Shown: one piece after another, positions 27,882 to 36,753 of the stretch
Position numbering within the stretch: position 1 is the first letter of the stretch
Layout: every line of letters starts with the position of its first letter
Source: a bacterium
GTDB taxonomy: Bacteria > Bacteroidota > Ignavibacteria > Kapaibacteriales > UBA7675
DNA length: 64,000 bases
Direction: 5' to 3'
Assembly: GCA_030430495.1 (NCBI GenBank)
Contig: JAUIKM010000034.1
Coordinates: 1-64,000, forward strand
Notes under the pieces: model-generated
Told to the model about the DNA's origin: nothing
What the model saw: the letters and a program-made list of their open reading frames with translations, nothing else
Database searches by the model: none
Translations under genes and position numbers: made by a program

Positions 27882-29276
27882 TTACCAGTCCCGCATCGGC
27901 GCGACGGCCCGATGGAAGCGCGTTCGGATGCGCTCGCCGTCGACGTGTTTCCCGTTCTCAACGACTGTTCCGCCGCGCCGAAAAACAGCTTTCAACATTC
28001 CCGAATCTCCCGCATACACCAGCGCGGACAGACGGCGCGCCGCCGGCAGACCGTACAAAACCGGTGCGGAGTCATCGATTTGCACCGCGTCGAAGGGCAT
28101 TCCCGGCTCAAGCCCGCCGCCCACCGTTCCGGCCGCAGGCATCCCGCCCGCAAGCGCCGCGCGCACAGCCCTTTCGCCGCTGTCGTCGCCACCCTTCAGA
28201 CAGAGTACGTTCCTGCGCCTGTCCGACATGCGCCGCCCGTAATCCAGCCAGCGCAACTCCTCCAGCGGGCTCAGCCCGACGTGGCTGTCGCTGCCGATGG
28301 CCCATGCGCCGCCCGCCGCGGCGTACTCGCGCAGGTTAAAAAAGCCGTCGCCCAGATTGCCCTCGGTGCTCGGGCACAGCACGGCCACCGCGCCGCTCTG
28401 CGCCAGACGCCGCGTTTCCGCCGCCGTCATATGCGTTGCGTGCACCAGCGAACAGTGCGATTTCAGCTCGACGTTGTTCAGCAGCCATTCCACGGGTCTT
28501 GCGCCCCAGATTTCGCTGCAGCGATCAATTTCGCGCACCTGCTCGGCCACGTGAATGTGCACGGGCCGCTCCGCCGCTCCGCGGCTGAAAACTTCCTTCA
28601 CTTCGGCGCGTGCGGCGGCGCGTAGCGAGTGCACGCCCAGCGCCGCCACCGCATCCGGCAGGCCGTTCAACGCCGCCGCCGAAGCGTCCAGCAATTTGTC
28701 GTAGTCGTCCAGCGATGAAGAGATGAAGCGCCGCTGGCGCGGCTGCGACGGCGCGTCAAAGTCGCCGTTGCGGTAGTACATCGGAGCAAGCGTCAACGCG
28801 ATGCCGCTCTGCTGCGCCGCCGCGGCCAGGCGCTGCGCCATTTCACCGCGATTGTCGTAGGGCCGCCCGTCGGCGTCGTTGTGCAGATAGTGAAACTCAA
28901 CCACGCGCGTATAGCCGCGCCGCAGCATTTCGCTGTAGAGCATGCAGGCGACGGCTTCCAGCTCGTCGGGACTGATTCTGAGCGCCAGACCGTACATCGT
29001 CTCGCGCCAGGACCAGAAGTCGTCATCCGCCGCGCCGGGCGCCAGGTGCTCGGCCAGCCCGGCCATGGCGTATTGAAAAGCATGCGAATGCGCATTGATA
29101 AAACCGGGCAGAATCCACCCCGTTATATGTTTTGGCGCCGAGCCCGGCGGCAGGTCCGCGGCATCCGCTGTAATTGTGTCGATAATTCCATCGGCGTCCA
29201 GGCCGACAAACGCCGGTTCAATCCATGCGCGGCCGTCCCACAGGGCCTCACATTTCAACCACTGCACGGCGCTCAT
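27882..29276 (-). CDS. hutF: Formimidoylglutamate deiminase
   Basis: 464 aa amidohydrolase-superfamily enzyme. Metal ligands H63-x-H65 (NAHSHAFQYAMAGLAE), HIHVAEQ and the SDSH Asp/His motif are present; FWSWRETMYG and CPSTEGNLGDG are HutF-specific. It hydrolyses N-formimino-L-glutamate to N-formyl-L-glutamate plus ammonia in the five-step histidine degradation route. The ATG overlaps the hutG TGA by 4 bp. HutH, HutU and HutI are not in the window. Confidence 0.95.
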   Translation of the reverse strand: MSAVQWLKCEALWDGRAWIEPAFVGLDADGIIDTITADAADLPPGSAPKHITGWILPGFINAHSHAFQYAMAGLAEHLAPGAADDDFWSWRETMYGLALRISPDELEAVACMLYSEMLRRGYTRVVEFHYLHNDADGRPYDNRGEMAQRLAAAAQQSGIALTLAPMYYRNGDFDAPSQPRQRRFISSSLDDYDKLLDASAAALNGLPDAVAALGVHSLRAAARAEVKEVFSRGAAERPVHIHVAEQVREIDRCSEIWGARPVEWLLNNVELKSHCSLVHATHMTAAETRRLAQSGAVAVLCPSTEGNLGDGFFNLREYAAAGGAWAIGSDSHVGLSPLEELRWLDYGRRMSDRRRNVLCLKGGDDSGERAVRAALAGGMPAAGTVGGGLEPGMPFDAVQIDDSAPVLYGLPAARRLSALVYAGDSGMLKAVFRRGGTVVENGKHVDGERIRTRFHRAVAPMRDW

Positions 29277-30082
29277 GGCAGCTCCTTCAACGCATTGATC
29301 AGAGCTTCAAAGACGTTGCGCAGACGCGCGCGCATCCGTGCGGCGCGCTCCTCGTCGTAGCGCGTCGTTGTTTCATTCATATACATGTGCTGGGTCATTT
29401 CAAGCTGCAGCGCGTGAACGCCTTCGTCCGGACGGCCAAAAGACCGCGTGATATAACCGCCCTTGAACGGCGTGTTGTGCGCCACCGGAAATTCCGCATC
29501 ACGGCGCAGATGCTCCAGCGCCGTGGCGCTCAGTATCGGCGCGGCGGACGTGCCGTCGGCGTCGCCCAGAATCAGGTCGGGAAAGGCTTCCGGCCGGATC
29601 GTCGGCACAAAGTGTTTAATCGAATGGCAGTCCCACAGCAGCACGTGTTTAAACCTGGTCCGCAGGCGTCGCAGCTCGGTCGCCAGACAATCGTGATAGG
29701 GCCTGAAGTACTTGTTTAATCTGCGGCCGCGTTCTGCGGCGTCGGGGAGCGCGCCGCTGTACAGCTCCTCGCCTGCAAAACTCGTCGTCGGCAGCACGTC
29801 GGTAATGATCCGGCCGTCGCCGTAGAGCGCCGCGCCGCCGGGATTGCGATTGAGGTCGACGACGTAGCGACTTAAACGCGCGCTGACGAGTTTCACACCC
29901 ATTTCGGGTGCAAAGTCGTAGAGATCGTGAACAAACCAGTCGGTATCGACCGGCTGCCGCACAAACTCCGGTTTAAACACTTCGTGCAATTCGGCGGGGA
30001 AATCCGTCCCGGCGTGCGGCACGCTCACGAGCAGCGGCTGCTCCTCCCCGCGCGCGTCGCGAACGGAATAAATTTCAGACAT
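29273..30082 (-). CDS. hutG: N-formylglutamate deformylase
   Basis: 269 aa. The ATG at 30082 (MSEIYSV) has GGGATG at good spacing; another ATG two codons upstream is too close to the SD. Family signatures: SVPHAGTDFPAEL, DTDWFVHDLYDF, RYVVDLNRNP, DCHSIKHFVP and NTPFKGGYITRSFG. It hydrolyses N-formylglutamate to glutamate and formate. It lies 12 bp after a formate-dehydrogenase-like molybdoenzyme and overlaps hutF, so the three form one operon in which product formate could be oxidised at once. Confidence 0.95.
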   Translation of the reverse strand: MSEIYSVRDARGEEQPLLVSVPHAGTDFPAELHEVFKPEFVRQPVDTDWFVHDLYDFAPEMGVKLVSARLSRYVVDLNRNPGGAALYGDGRIITDVLPTTSFAGEELYSGALPDAAERGRRLNKYFRPYHDCLATELRRLRTRFKHVLLWDCHSIKHFVPTIRPEAFPDLILGDADGTSAAPILSATALEHLRRDAEFPVAHNTPFKGGYITRSFGRPDEGVHALQLEMTQHMYMNETTTRYDEERAARMRARLRNVFEALINALKELP

Positions 30083-30094
30083 ACACATCCCGTA

Positions 30095-32290
30095 TTAAAC
30101 AACAGACTGCATCCGGCCGTCCGCGGCGTGGACGCTTATCCTGATATTTTTGAACGCCGGCGTGCGGCTGCGTTTATCCAGAGCCGCGGGCACGAGCACG
30201 TTGGCTTCCGGAAAGTACATCATGGCATTGCCCGCGGCCATGTTAAACGGCCGCACGCGCACATTGTGCATCTCACCGGCCCTGGACCGCACGTCGACCA
30301 GCGCGTTGTCCTGCAGCCCCATGCGCGCGACATCGACTTTGCTCATCATGATAATCCAGCGTTCGTGCTGGCCGCGCCAGGCGTCGTCTTCCTCGTAGAC
30401 AATAGTGTTAAACTGCCCTTCGCTGCGCACGGTCATCATGCGCAGCTCGTTGGACGCCGGCTTGTCTTCGGTGGGGATCGGCACAACTTTGAACAGGGCG
30501 CGTCCATCCGGCGTGTTAAACTTCGGCTCGTGGAAAGTGCGTCCGCCAATCTGGAATTCCTGCCCGGTCGCGTTAATCTCGCCGATCTTGCCGAAACCCG
30601 GCACGGTGCGCGCGATTGCATCGCGAATGGTGTCGTAGTTTTTGAACGCGGCAAAGTCGAGCGGCGCTGAAGCGCCCAGCACCTGCGTCGCCAGGTCGCA
30701 GATAATGTCTACCTCCGAGCGCACATTGTCCAGCCGCACAATGCCGCCGTCGCTCAGGCGCACAAAGTTAAACATCGACTCCTGCGTCGTGCGTTGCAGT
30801 TCTTCGTCGCGCGCCGCCACCGGCAGGATGACGACCTCGCCGTCCACACCGTACACATGCCCTTCGTTCAGAGTGGTATTGAGGAAGACTTTAAACGGCA
30901 CGTTGTTCAGGGACCGGTCGGCGTAATCGCGATCCGGATTGGATCCGAACAGGTTGCCGCCCAGCATAAACGCCACGTCGACGCGGCCCTCGGCGGCGGC
31001 GTCCATGCATGCCATCGTGTCCATGCCGGGCGTCTGCGGCAGTTTGACATCCAGTTCGCGCTCGATTGCGTCAAAAATCGCCTGTTTAAGTTGCGGCGTC
31101 ACGCCGACGGAACCGACGCCCTGCACGTTTGAGTGGCCGCGCAGCGGCAGCAGGCCGGCGTGCGGACGGCCGATCATGCCGCGCATCAGCGCCAGGTTAA
31201 CAATCATCTCGACATTGCCGACGCCGTGTTCGTGGTGCGTGATGCCCATCGCCCAGGTAAAGATAACGTTGCGGGCCCCGGCATAGACTTCGCCCACCTG
31301 TTCTATCTCTTGACGCGAAAGCCCCGAGGCGGACTCAATCTCTTCCCAGGTGACGGCGTTCAGTTCCTGCTCAAAGGCTTCATAACCTTGCGTGTGATGA
31401 CGAACAAAATTGGCATCGGCTTTCCCCCGCGCCAGCACGGTTTTGGCAACCCCCTTTAACACGGCCGTGTCGCTGCCGATATTCGGCTGCAAATAATGCG
31501 ATGCAATGTCGGAGCCGCCCGCCAGCATGGAGCGCAGGCTGCTCGGAACGTTAAAGCGCTGGAGGCCCGGCTCCAGTGCGGGGTTGATCACAACCACGTG
31601 GCCGCCGCGCTGTCGGCAGCGCAGCAGATCGCTCACAAAACGCGGGTGATTGGACGCGGGATTGGCTCCGATGACAAAGATGAGGTCGGCGTGTTGGACA
31701 TCTTCCAGCAGAACGGTGGCCGTGCCGCTGCCGATAGTCGACGCCAGGCCGACGCCCGAAGCCTGGTGGCAGTAGTACGAGCAGTTGTTAACATTATTGG
31801 TGCCGTAGAGACGCACAAAAAGGTGCAGCAGAAACGCCGCTTCGTTGGAGGAGCGCCCGGAGGCGTAGAAAAAACTGCGGTCGGGCGTGCATTCGCGCAG
31901 GCGCTCGGCTGTTAAACGCAGCATGTCGTCCCAACTGCGCACTTCAAATCGATCTGCGCCGGGCGCCTTGTAGAGCGGAGTGTTAAGTCGGCCGAGGCGC
32001 TCCAGCTCGCGCGGCCGCAATTCCCGCAGTTGCGCCAGCGTCAGCCTGTTAAATTCTTCGGCCGGAATGCCGTCCTGAATATCGGTCAACTGCGCCTGCA
32101 AACTTTTCTTGCAGATTTCGGGGAAGTGCCCGATTTCATTGCGCATGCCGCCGCGCTGGCCGCCCATGCCCAGAGCGCAGGTCTTGCAGGCATTATTGGA
32201 GTTGACCGCCCGCGTCAGGCGTCCTATCCCCACCTCGCGCGCCACGCGCAGAGAATAACCGATCGATTTCATGCCGCCGGGAGTACGCAT
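30095..32290 (-). CDS. Molybdopterin oxidoreductase, FdhF/YdeP family (formate dehydrogenase-like alpha subunit)
   Basis: 731 aa. The N-terminus carries a cysteine motif (ACKTCALGMGGQRGGM with C35, C38; then C60 in PEICKKS), fitting the reduced iron-sulfur site of this family. The Mo/W-bisPGD catalytic domain includes the probable metal ligand C174 followed by H175 (SYYCHQASGVG), GANPASNHPRF and GHSNVQGVGS. C-terminal dinucleotide-binding domain from ~600. FdhF is a proven formate dehydrogenase, but the YdeP branch has no firm substrate. Upstream of hutG in one operon and close to a complete Moco biosynthesis cluster. No FdhD seen. Confidence 0.88.
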   Translation of the reverse strand: MRTPGGMKSIGYSLRVAREVGIGRLTRAVNSNNACKTCALGMGGQRGGMRNEIGHFPEICKKSLQAQLTDIQDGIPAEEFNRLTLAQLRELRPRELERLGRLNTPLYKAPGADRFEVRSWDDMLRLTAERLRECTPDRSFFYASGRSSNEAAFLLHLFVRLYGTNNVNNCSYYCHQASGVGLASTIGSGTATVLLEDVQHADLIFVIGANPASNHPRFVSDLLRCRQRGGHVVVINPALEPGLQRFNVPSSLRSMLAGGSDIASHYLQPNIGSDTAVLKGVAKTVLARGKADANFVRHHTQGYEAFEQELNAVTWEEIESASGLSRQEIEQVGEVYAGARNVIFTWAMGITHHEHGVGNVEMIVNLALMRGMIGRPHAGLLPLRGHSNVQGVGSVGVTPQLKQAIFDAIERELDVKLPQTPGMDTMACMDAAAEGRVDVAFMLGGNLFGSNPDRDYADRSLNNVPFKVFLNTTLNEGHVYGVDGEVVILPVAARDEELQRTTQESMFNFVRLSDGGIVRLDNVRSEVDIICDLATQVLGASAPLDFAAFKNYDTIRDAIARTVPGFGKIGEINATGQEFQIGGRTFHEPKFNTPDGRALFKVVPIPTEDKPASNELRMMTVRSEGQFNTIVYEEDDAWRGQHERWIIMMSKVDVARMGLQDNALVDVRSRAGEMHNVRVRPFNMAAGNAMMYFPEANVLVPAALDKRSRTPAFKNIRISVHAADGRMQSVV

Positions 32291-32932
32291 ACGCTACCGC
32301 CTTTTTTCTGGATGGACCATCCGCGAATGTACAAAAAATGGGGCGGCTAAACGCAGGCGCGACGCAGAATCGGCCGGAAGTCAAAAGGAGCGCGGGACGG
32401 CCGGAGTCGGCGGACGAGCTGTCATGGAATCCACGGCGGCGGCAAAATCCGTTCAAGCCCGAAAAGTGACCGTTTGGCGGAAAAAGACGCTCTTTTGAGT
32501 GAAATCAAGGGCCCCACCCAGTACCCGCCCGTCTCGCCGTCCAAAATTTGCCCTCGCCCGGGCGCAACTCACCCGCCCGGGATTTTCCCGGTTTTTCGAC
32601 CCCGCCGCAGCCCGGCCGGCGTCGCCCAAATACTCGCAGCCGCAGCCTCCGGAGGATGCGGCCCCGTCAATCTGCAACGCCACAACCGGTCAATCAAGCG
32701 GAAAAAATTGAACGCCGCCTCCGCGCCGCTGAACGGTGCATACCACGTGGTTGAACGGGCATTTCATTCCGACAATCGATGTCTTGCCCGCTGCGCGACT
32801 AACAAGAATGTCAGAAAGCAAGCCCGCCAGGGCGCTGCAATCAGGTGCATGTAAAACGAATAACGGGCGCTTTGGGCATCGGCGTGGCGGAACAAACGGC
32901 GGAGTAGCGATCCGGTCGATCGTGCAATGCGC
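32291..32932. other. 642-bp intergenic region
   Basis: No supportable gene. It should contain the promoter of the molybdoenzyme-hutGF operon at its left end. A G+C-rich palindromic patch with CCCGGG repeats (32563-32600) includes a weak plus-strand hairpin followed by five T, facing no gene. Short frames here have no protein-like composition. Confidence 0.5.
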
Positions 32933-33262
32933 CTACTTCTTGCCGGATTTGGGCGGCAGCGACATCACATAGGCATAACTCTCGGCCAGGGTCGCCGCCA
33001 GCAGGTCGATGTCGGTGTGCAGATGCGCCGGAACCAGCACGTAGTCGCGCATGACCGCGCCATATGACAGGAAAGGCCCCGCATCGTGCTTTGCGATAAA
33101 CTCGGCCCCGCGCTCCTTCGGCAGGCGAATCCCGATCTCGCCGGCCTTGTTTAACTGGGAAAACATATAACCGTTGGCGGAGGTGTACAGCATGGTTTTG
33201 CCCTTGCGCTCCACCTCGGGTACGCGTGCGATCATGGCGTCATAGACGTCGAGGTTTTTCAA
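32933..33262 (-). CDS. TfoX N-terminal-domain-like small protein
   Basis: 109 aa. Pattern VERKGKTMLYTSANGYMFSQL, GEIGIRLPKERGAEFIAKH, YGAVMRDYVLVPAHL and ESYAYVMSLPPK match a widespread family of ~110-aa cytosolic proteins usually described as TfoX/Sxy N-terminal-like or hypothetical; the basis is remembered family wording, not a search. No DNA-binding element is obvious. It lies alone between the moaE terminator and the molybdoenzyme promoter. Confidence 0.7.
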   Translation of the reverse strand: MKNLDVYDAMIARVPEVERKGKTMLYTSANGYMFSQLNKAGEIGIRLPKERGAEFIAKHDAGPFLSYGAVMRDYVLVPAHLHTDIDLLAATLAESYAYVMSLPPKSGKK

Positions 33263-33320
33263 CTTTGCTCCGCTTTGATGGTTGATGAAGGTCGGAAAAT
33301 ACGCAGTCCGGGCAATCTAC

Positions 33321-33354
33321 AAAAAGAGCTGCGATCCCCGAAGGCTCACAGCTC
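33321..33354 (-). terminator. Intrinsic terminator after moaE
   Basis: On the minus strand GAGCTGTGA pairs with TCGCAGCTC (9 bp, one T-G wobble; loop CCTTCGGGGA-like), followed by TTTTT. About 107 bp after the moaE stop. It marks the end of the molybdenum cofactor transcript. Confidence 0.8.
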
Positions 33355-33460
33355 GTGAAATAATACCGTGCCAAAAAGTATTTGTTCTACGCTGTCGCGT
33401 GAACGTCCACTCAAACGCGCTGAACGGCAGCAAGCGCTCGACGCGACGCACAAGCGACCG

Positions 33461-33934
33461 TCAATGGTTGCAGCGCACCCAGGCCGAATCGCCGTCCTCG
33501 TATTCCTCTTTTTTCCAGATCGGCAGCTCGTGTTTGATCGCGTCGATAATCTCGCTGCAGGCGCTGAAACACTCGCTGCGATGCCGCGACGAGACAGCCA
33601 CCATAACCGCCGCTTCGCGCAGATCCAGATGTCCCGTGCGGTGCGCCACAAAAATGCGGTGCAGCTCGTGACGCGCACGCGCGCCGGTACAGATTCCGCG
33701 CAGCAGTTCGATGCACATCTCCGGATAGGCCTCGTAGTTGAGCGCCCGCACCACCCGCCCGTCGTTGACGTTGCGCACCGTGCCGAGAAAAATGTCGATG
33801 CCGCCGCTGCCGTCGCTGCGCACAAAGTCAATGCCCGCATTCACATCGATCGGAACAGGCTGAATGGCCAGATGCGTTGCCGCATCCGACCATTCGTGGT
33901 TTTGCTGTTTAACATTACTGTCGGGTCGTTGCAT
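33461..33934 (-). CDS. moaE: Molybdopterin synthase catalytic subunit
   Basis: 157 aa from the ATG at 33934 (MQRPDSN). MoaE signatures: IDIFLGTVRNVNDGRVVRALNYEAYPEM, IFVAHRTGHLDLREAAVMVAVSSRHR and the catalytic lysine region AIKHELPIWKKEEYEDGD. With MoaD it converts cyclic pyranopterin monophosphate to molybdopterin by adding two sulfurs. It starts 8 bp after the ABC permease and so is in that transcript, separated from moaD by the exporter genes. Confidence 0.95.
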   Translation of the reverse strand: MQRPDSNVKQQNHEWSDAATHLAIQPVPIDVNAGIDFVRSDGSGGIDIFLGTVRNVNDGRVVRALNYEAYPEMCIELLRGICTGARARHELHRIFVAHRTGHLDLREAAVMVAVSSRHRSECFSACSEIIDAIKHELPIWKKEEYEDGDSAWVRCNH

Positions 33935-33942
33935 GCTATTCC

Positions 33943-35232
33943 TCAGGCTTCCGCCGTCATCCATCCCCAGACTTTTTTCAGCGTCACTTTGCTGCCGGAA
34001 CTGAGAATGCGAACGCGGTAGATTTTGCCGGCCAGGCGCAGGATGCCGATCAAAACGGCAACGTTAACAAGGAGCGTCAGCCCGACCTGCCAGAACGGCA
34101 CGTCCGAAAGCGCCATGCGCGCCGGCATAACCATGATCGAAGAAATCGGCAGCATTGAACTGATCACCGCCAACTCGGACGAAGGATTCATGCTGATCGA
34201 CATGGCAATGAAAAATGGCACCATGATCAACATGACGATCGGCCACATGCCCTGCTGCGCGTCCTGATCATTGTCGAACATCGCGCCAAGTGCGGCGAAC
34301 ATCGACAGGAATGTCATGATGCCCATCAGGAAGTTAACAATGACGTAGGCCATCAATCCGAGGTTGATCGAAGCCATCACCCGGCTGACCTTGTCCGCAA
34401 TGTCGTCCGGCAAAACCGTCAGCTGGATCATCGACAGCATCAGGATGGGCGAGAACCAGATTAACATCTGCACCAGGCCCGTTATCGCCGTGCCGACCAC
34501 CTTGGCCGTCATTAACTCGCGCGGATTAACCGACGACAGCAGCACCTCGACAATTCGCGAGGTTTTCTCCTGCGTCACCGAGCGCAACAATTGCATGCCG
34601 TTAATAAACAGGGAGATGTACAGCAGGAAGGATACGACAAACGAGACAATGACGCCGCCGCCATCTTCTTCCGACACATCGGCGCCGGCGGAAACCTTGT
34701 AGCTGTCAGTTTTGGTGCCCCCCTGCGCAAACGCCACGTCCTCTTCAGCGATGCCGCGCCCTTCAAAGCGCAGTTCAATCAATGCTTTGTTCACACCCTC
34801 GGACACGCGACTTATGAGCACGAGGTTGTTCGGATTAGCCGAATAAAACTCGATGCGTTTTTTGGACCGCGCTTTGGCGGGAATATAAAACACACCGGCA
34901 ATCGAATCCTGCAGCATGCCGGCCCGGCTTTGCTCCACAAATGCTTCGAGCTGCGCTCTGTCCATCGTGCGGTAATCGATCGTCATGGCGCCGCTTTGCA
35001 CTTCTTCGTTCTCCCGCATCACCTCGCGCAGCAGGTCGTTGACAAAGGGCTCTTCCTCAACAATCACCACGTGGGCTTTGTCGACGACGTTCAGCACCTG
35101 CATCAGACCGATGACCAGGAAACCGCTCATAAACAGCAGCGGCATCAACACGGTCATGACGATGAAGGTCTTGTTTAACATCAAGGCCTTGAGCTCGCGC
35201 TTGATGATGGCAATTGTCCGTGCATTAAACAT
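33943..35232 (-). CDS. ABC-2 type transporter permease (NatB-like)
   Basis: 429 aa. One TM at ~20-45, a ~150-residue extracytoplasmic region (VVIVEEEPFVNDLL..), then five TM helices from ~205. QEKTSRIVEVLLSSVNPRELMTAKVVG is the coupling segment typical of ABC-2/NatB permeases. It pairs with the ATPase just upstream (8-bp overlap). NatAB exports Na+ in Bacillus; here the substrate cannot be read from sequence. Confidence 0.9.
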   Translation of the reverse strand: MFNARTIAIIKRELKALMLNKTFIVMTVLMPLLFMSGFLVIGLMQVLNVVDKAHVVIVEEEPFVNDLLREVMRENEEVQSGAMTIDYRTMDRAQLEAFVEQSRAGMLQDSIAGVFYIPAKARSKKRIEFYSANPNNLVLISRVSEGVNKALIELRFEGRGIAEEDVAFAQGGTKTDSYKVSAGADVSEEDGGGVIVSFVVSFLLYISLFINGMQLLRSVTQEKTSRIVEVLLSSVNPRELMTAKVVGTAITGLVQMLIWFSPILMLSMIQLTVLPDDIADKVSRVMASINLGLMAYVIVNFLMGIMTFLSMFAALGAMFDNDQDAQQGMWPIVMLIMVPFFIAMSISMNPSSELAVISSMLPISSIMVMPARMALSDVPFWQVGLTLLVNVAVLIGILRLAGKIYRVRILSSGSKVTLKKVWGWMTAEA

Positions 35233-36166
35233 GCGAGCCCTCCATCATGTTTGCTTCGCCGCTTTTGGCGTCGTCGCCGGCAACGCGGACAAATATTTCG
35301 TGCAGTGAGATTGTGTGCGCGTCAAAGCGCCTGACCACGATGTTGTTCTCCACCAACACTTTCAGCAGCGTCTGGATATCGTCCTGTTGTTTAACCAGAA
35401 TGCCCGTGGTATTGCCGAAGTCTTCCATCGTCTCCACAATCGGGTTGCCGCGCAGGAAACTCAGGTCGCCCTCGGCCTGCACCGTGACGTTGCGATTGCC
35501 GAACTTGCGGCGTATATCGCTCAGTGGGCCGTTTAACAACGCCTGGCCCTTGTGAATCAGGCAAATATTGTCGCACATCCTGTCGGCAAAATCCATCAGG
35601 TGCGTCGAGAAGATAATGACTTTGCCGCGACGTTTAAGGTCGAGAATCATGTCGCGAATAATCGAGGTGTTAACCGGATCGAGGCCCGAGAACGGCTCGT
35701 CGAGCACCACAAATTCCGGGTCGTGCAGAATGGTTGAAATAAACTGAACTTTCTGCTGATTGCCCTTGGAGAGGTCCGCCAGCTTGGATTTCATGCGGTC
35801 GCCCAGGTCGAACTGCTCCAGATATTCAACCGCCCGCCGTTTAATTTCGGGGCCTTTTTTACCTTTTAATTCGGCAAAAAAGAGGAGCGTATCCATCACC
35901 GTCATTTTCTGGTACAGACCGCGCTCTTCCGGCAGATAACCGACATTCGAGTTAAACTCCTCACCGGCCTTCACACCGCGCAGCAGGACTTCACCTGCGT
36001 CGGGTTTGTAAATATCCATCATCATGCGGATTGTGGTTGTTTTACCTGCTCCGTTCCGCCCCAGCAGACCAAAAATCACTCCTTCCGGAATCTCAAATGA
36101 TACGTCGTCCACCGCCGTAACACTACCGAATTGTTTCCTGAGATTGCGTACCTCAAGTGCATGCAT
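35225..36166 (-). CDS. ABC transporter ATP-binding protein (NatA-like)
   Basis: 313 aa. Walker A LLGRNGAGKTTTIR (~35-48), signature LSKGNQQKVQF (~134), Walker B and D-loop VVLDEPFSGLDP (~154-165), switch His in IIFSTHLMDFADRM. A ~90-residue C-terminal extension follows, as in NatA/CcmA/DrrA-type exporters. It powers the ABC-2 permease encoded downstream. Preceded by a 301-bp gap, so this pair plus moaE probably has its own promoter. Confidence 0.92.
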   Translation of the reverse strand: MHALEVRNLRKQFGSVTAVDDVSFEIPEGVIFGLLGRNGAGKTTTIRMMMDIYKPDAGEVLLRGVKAGEEFNSNVGYLPEERGLYQKMTVMDTLLFFAELKGKKGPEIKRRAVEYLEQFDLGDRMKSKLADLSKGNQQKVQFISTILHDPEFVVLDEPFSGLDPVNTSIIRDMILDLKRRGKVIIFSTHLMDFADRMCDNICLIHKGQALLNGPLSDIRRKFGNRNVTVQAEGDLSFLRGNPIVETMEDFGNTTGILVKQQDDIQTLLKVLVENNIVVRRFDAHTISLHEIFVRVAGDDAKSGEANMMEGSHV

Positions 36167-36467
36167 ACACGCCTCGTCAATAGTTCACATCCCGTAACCC
36201 ACTTCTCTCGCGGCGGCCCGAAGCTCCGTTCTGAACGGCTCGCACCTTCGGTCTCGTCGGCAGGCAGCCCAACGAATTTTGGCCCTGAAAGTTGCGGTTG
36301 CGGCCTTTTTCTTCTTGTTCGTCACCGAGCCCAGAGTCTCAAACCTCCGCGTTCTCAGTCTTCTTGCCGCAAGTCTCCGCGCCGCCCGTGTTAAACAGGT
36401 CGCCGCGCCATCCGTCCGCGAGTTTAAACGCCGTATTTCACCCGCTGCGTCCGAACACACGACGCGT
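36167..36467. other. 301-bp gap between moaD and the ABC ATPase
   Basis: No gene supported. A copy of the TTCTTGTTCGTCACCGAG intergenic motif is at 36306-36330 (plus). Probably contains a promoter for the ABC-moaE genes; none is convincingly visible. Confidence 0.45.
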
Positions 36468-36713
36468 TCAGCCGCCGTTTACCGGAGGAATCAGACTTAC
36501 CTCGTCGCCGTTGTTTAAGTCCGCCGCCCTGTTCAGGTACTGCATGTTCAGCGCCAGACGGCTGTGCGCGCGGTGCGGCGCCAGGCGCGGGTGACGCTCC
36601 AGCAGCAGCACCCACAGGTCTTCCGTCGTCGCCCGCGGCGCCAGTTCCAGGTCTTCGAGTTCACAACCTGTGATTTCACGACTGACAGCAAAGTATCGCA
36701 CTCTGATATTCAT
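36468..36713 (-). CDS. moaD: Molybdopterin synthase sulfur-carrier subunit
   Basis: 81 aa ubiquitin-like protein (MNIRVRYFAVSREITG, LNMQYLNRAADLNNGDEVSLIPPVNGG) ending in the Gly-Gly that is adenylated and thiocarboxylated by MoeB. Sulfur donor to MoaE. Starts 40 bp after moeA. MoeB was not seen in the window. Confidence 0.93.
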   Translation of the reverse strand: MNIRVRYFAVSREITGCELEDLELAPRATTEDLWVLLLERHPRLAPHRAHSRLALNMQYLNRAADLNNGDEVSLIPPVNGG

Positions 36714-36753
36714 AGTCTCCCTCCTGGATCTTGTCGCTTGAATCCCGCCTGTT

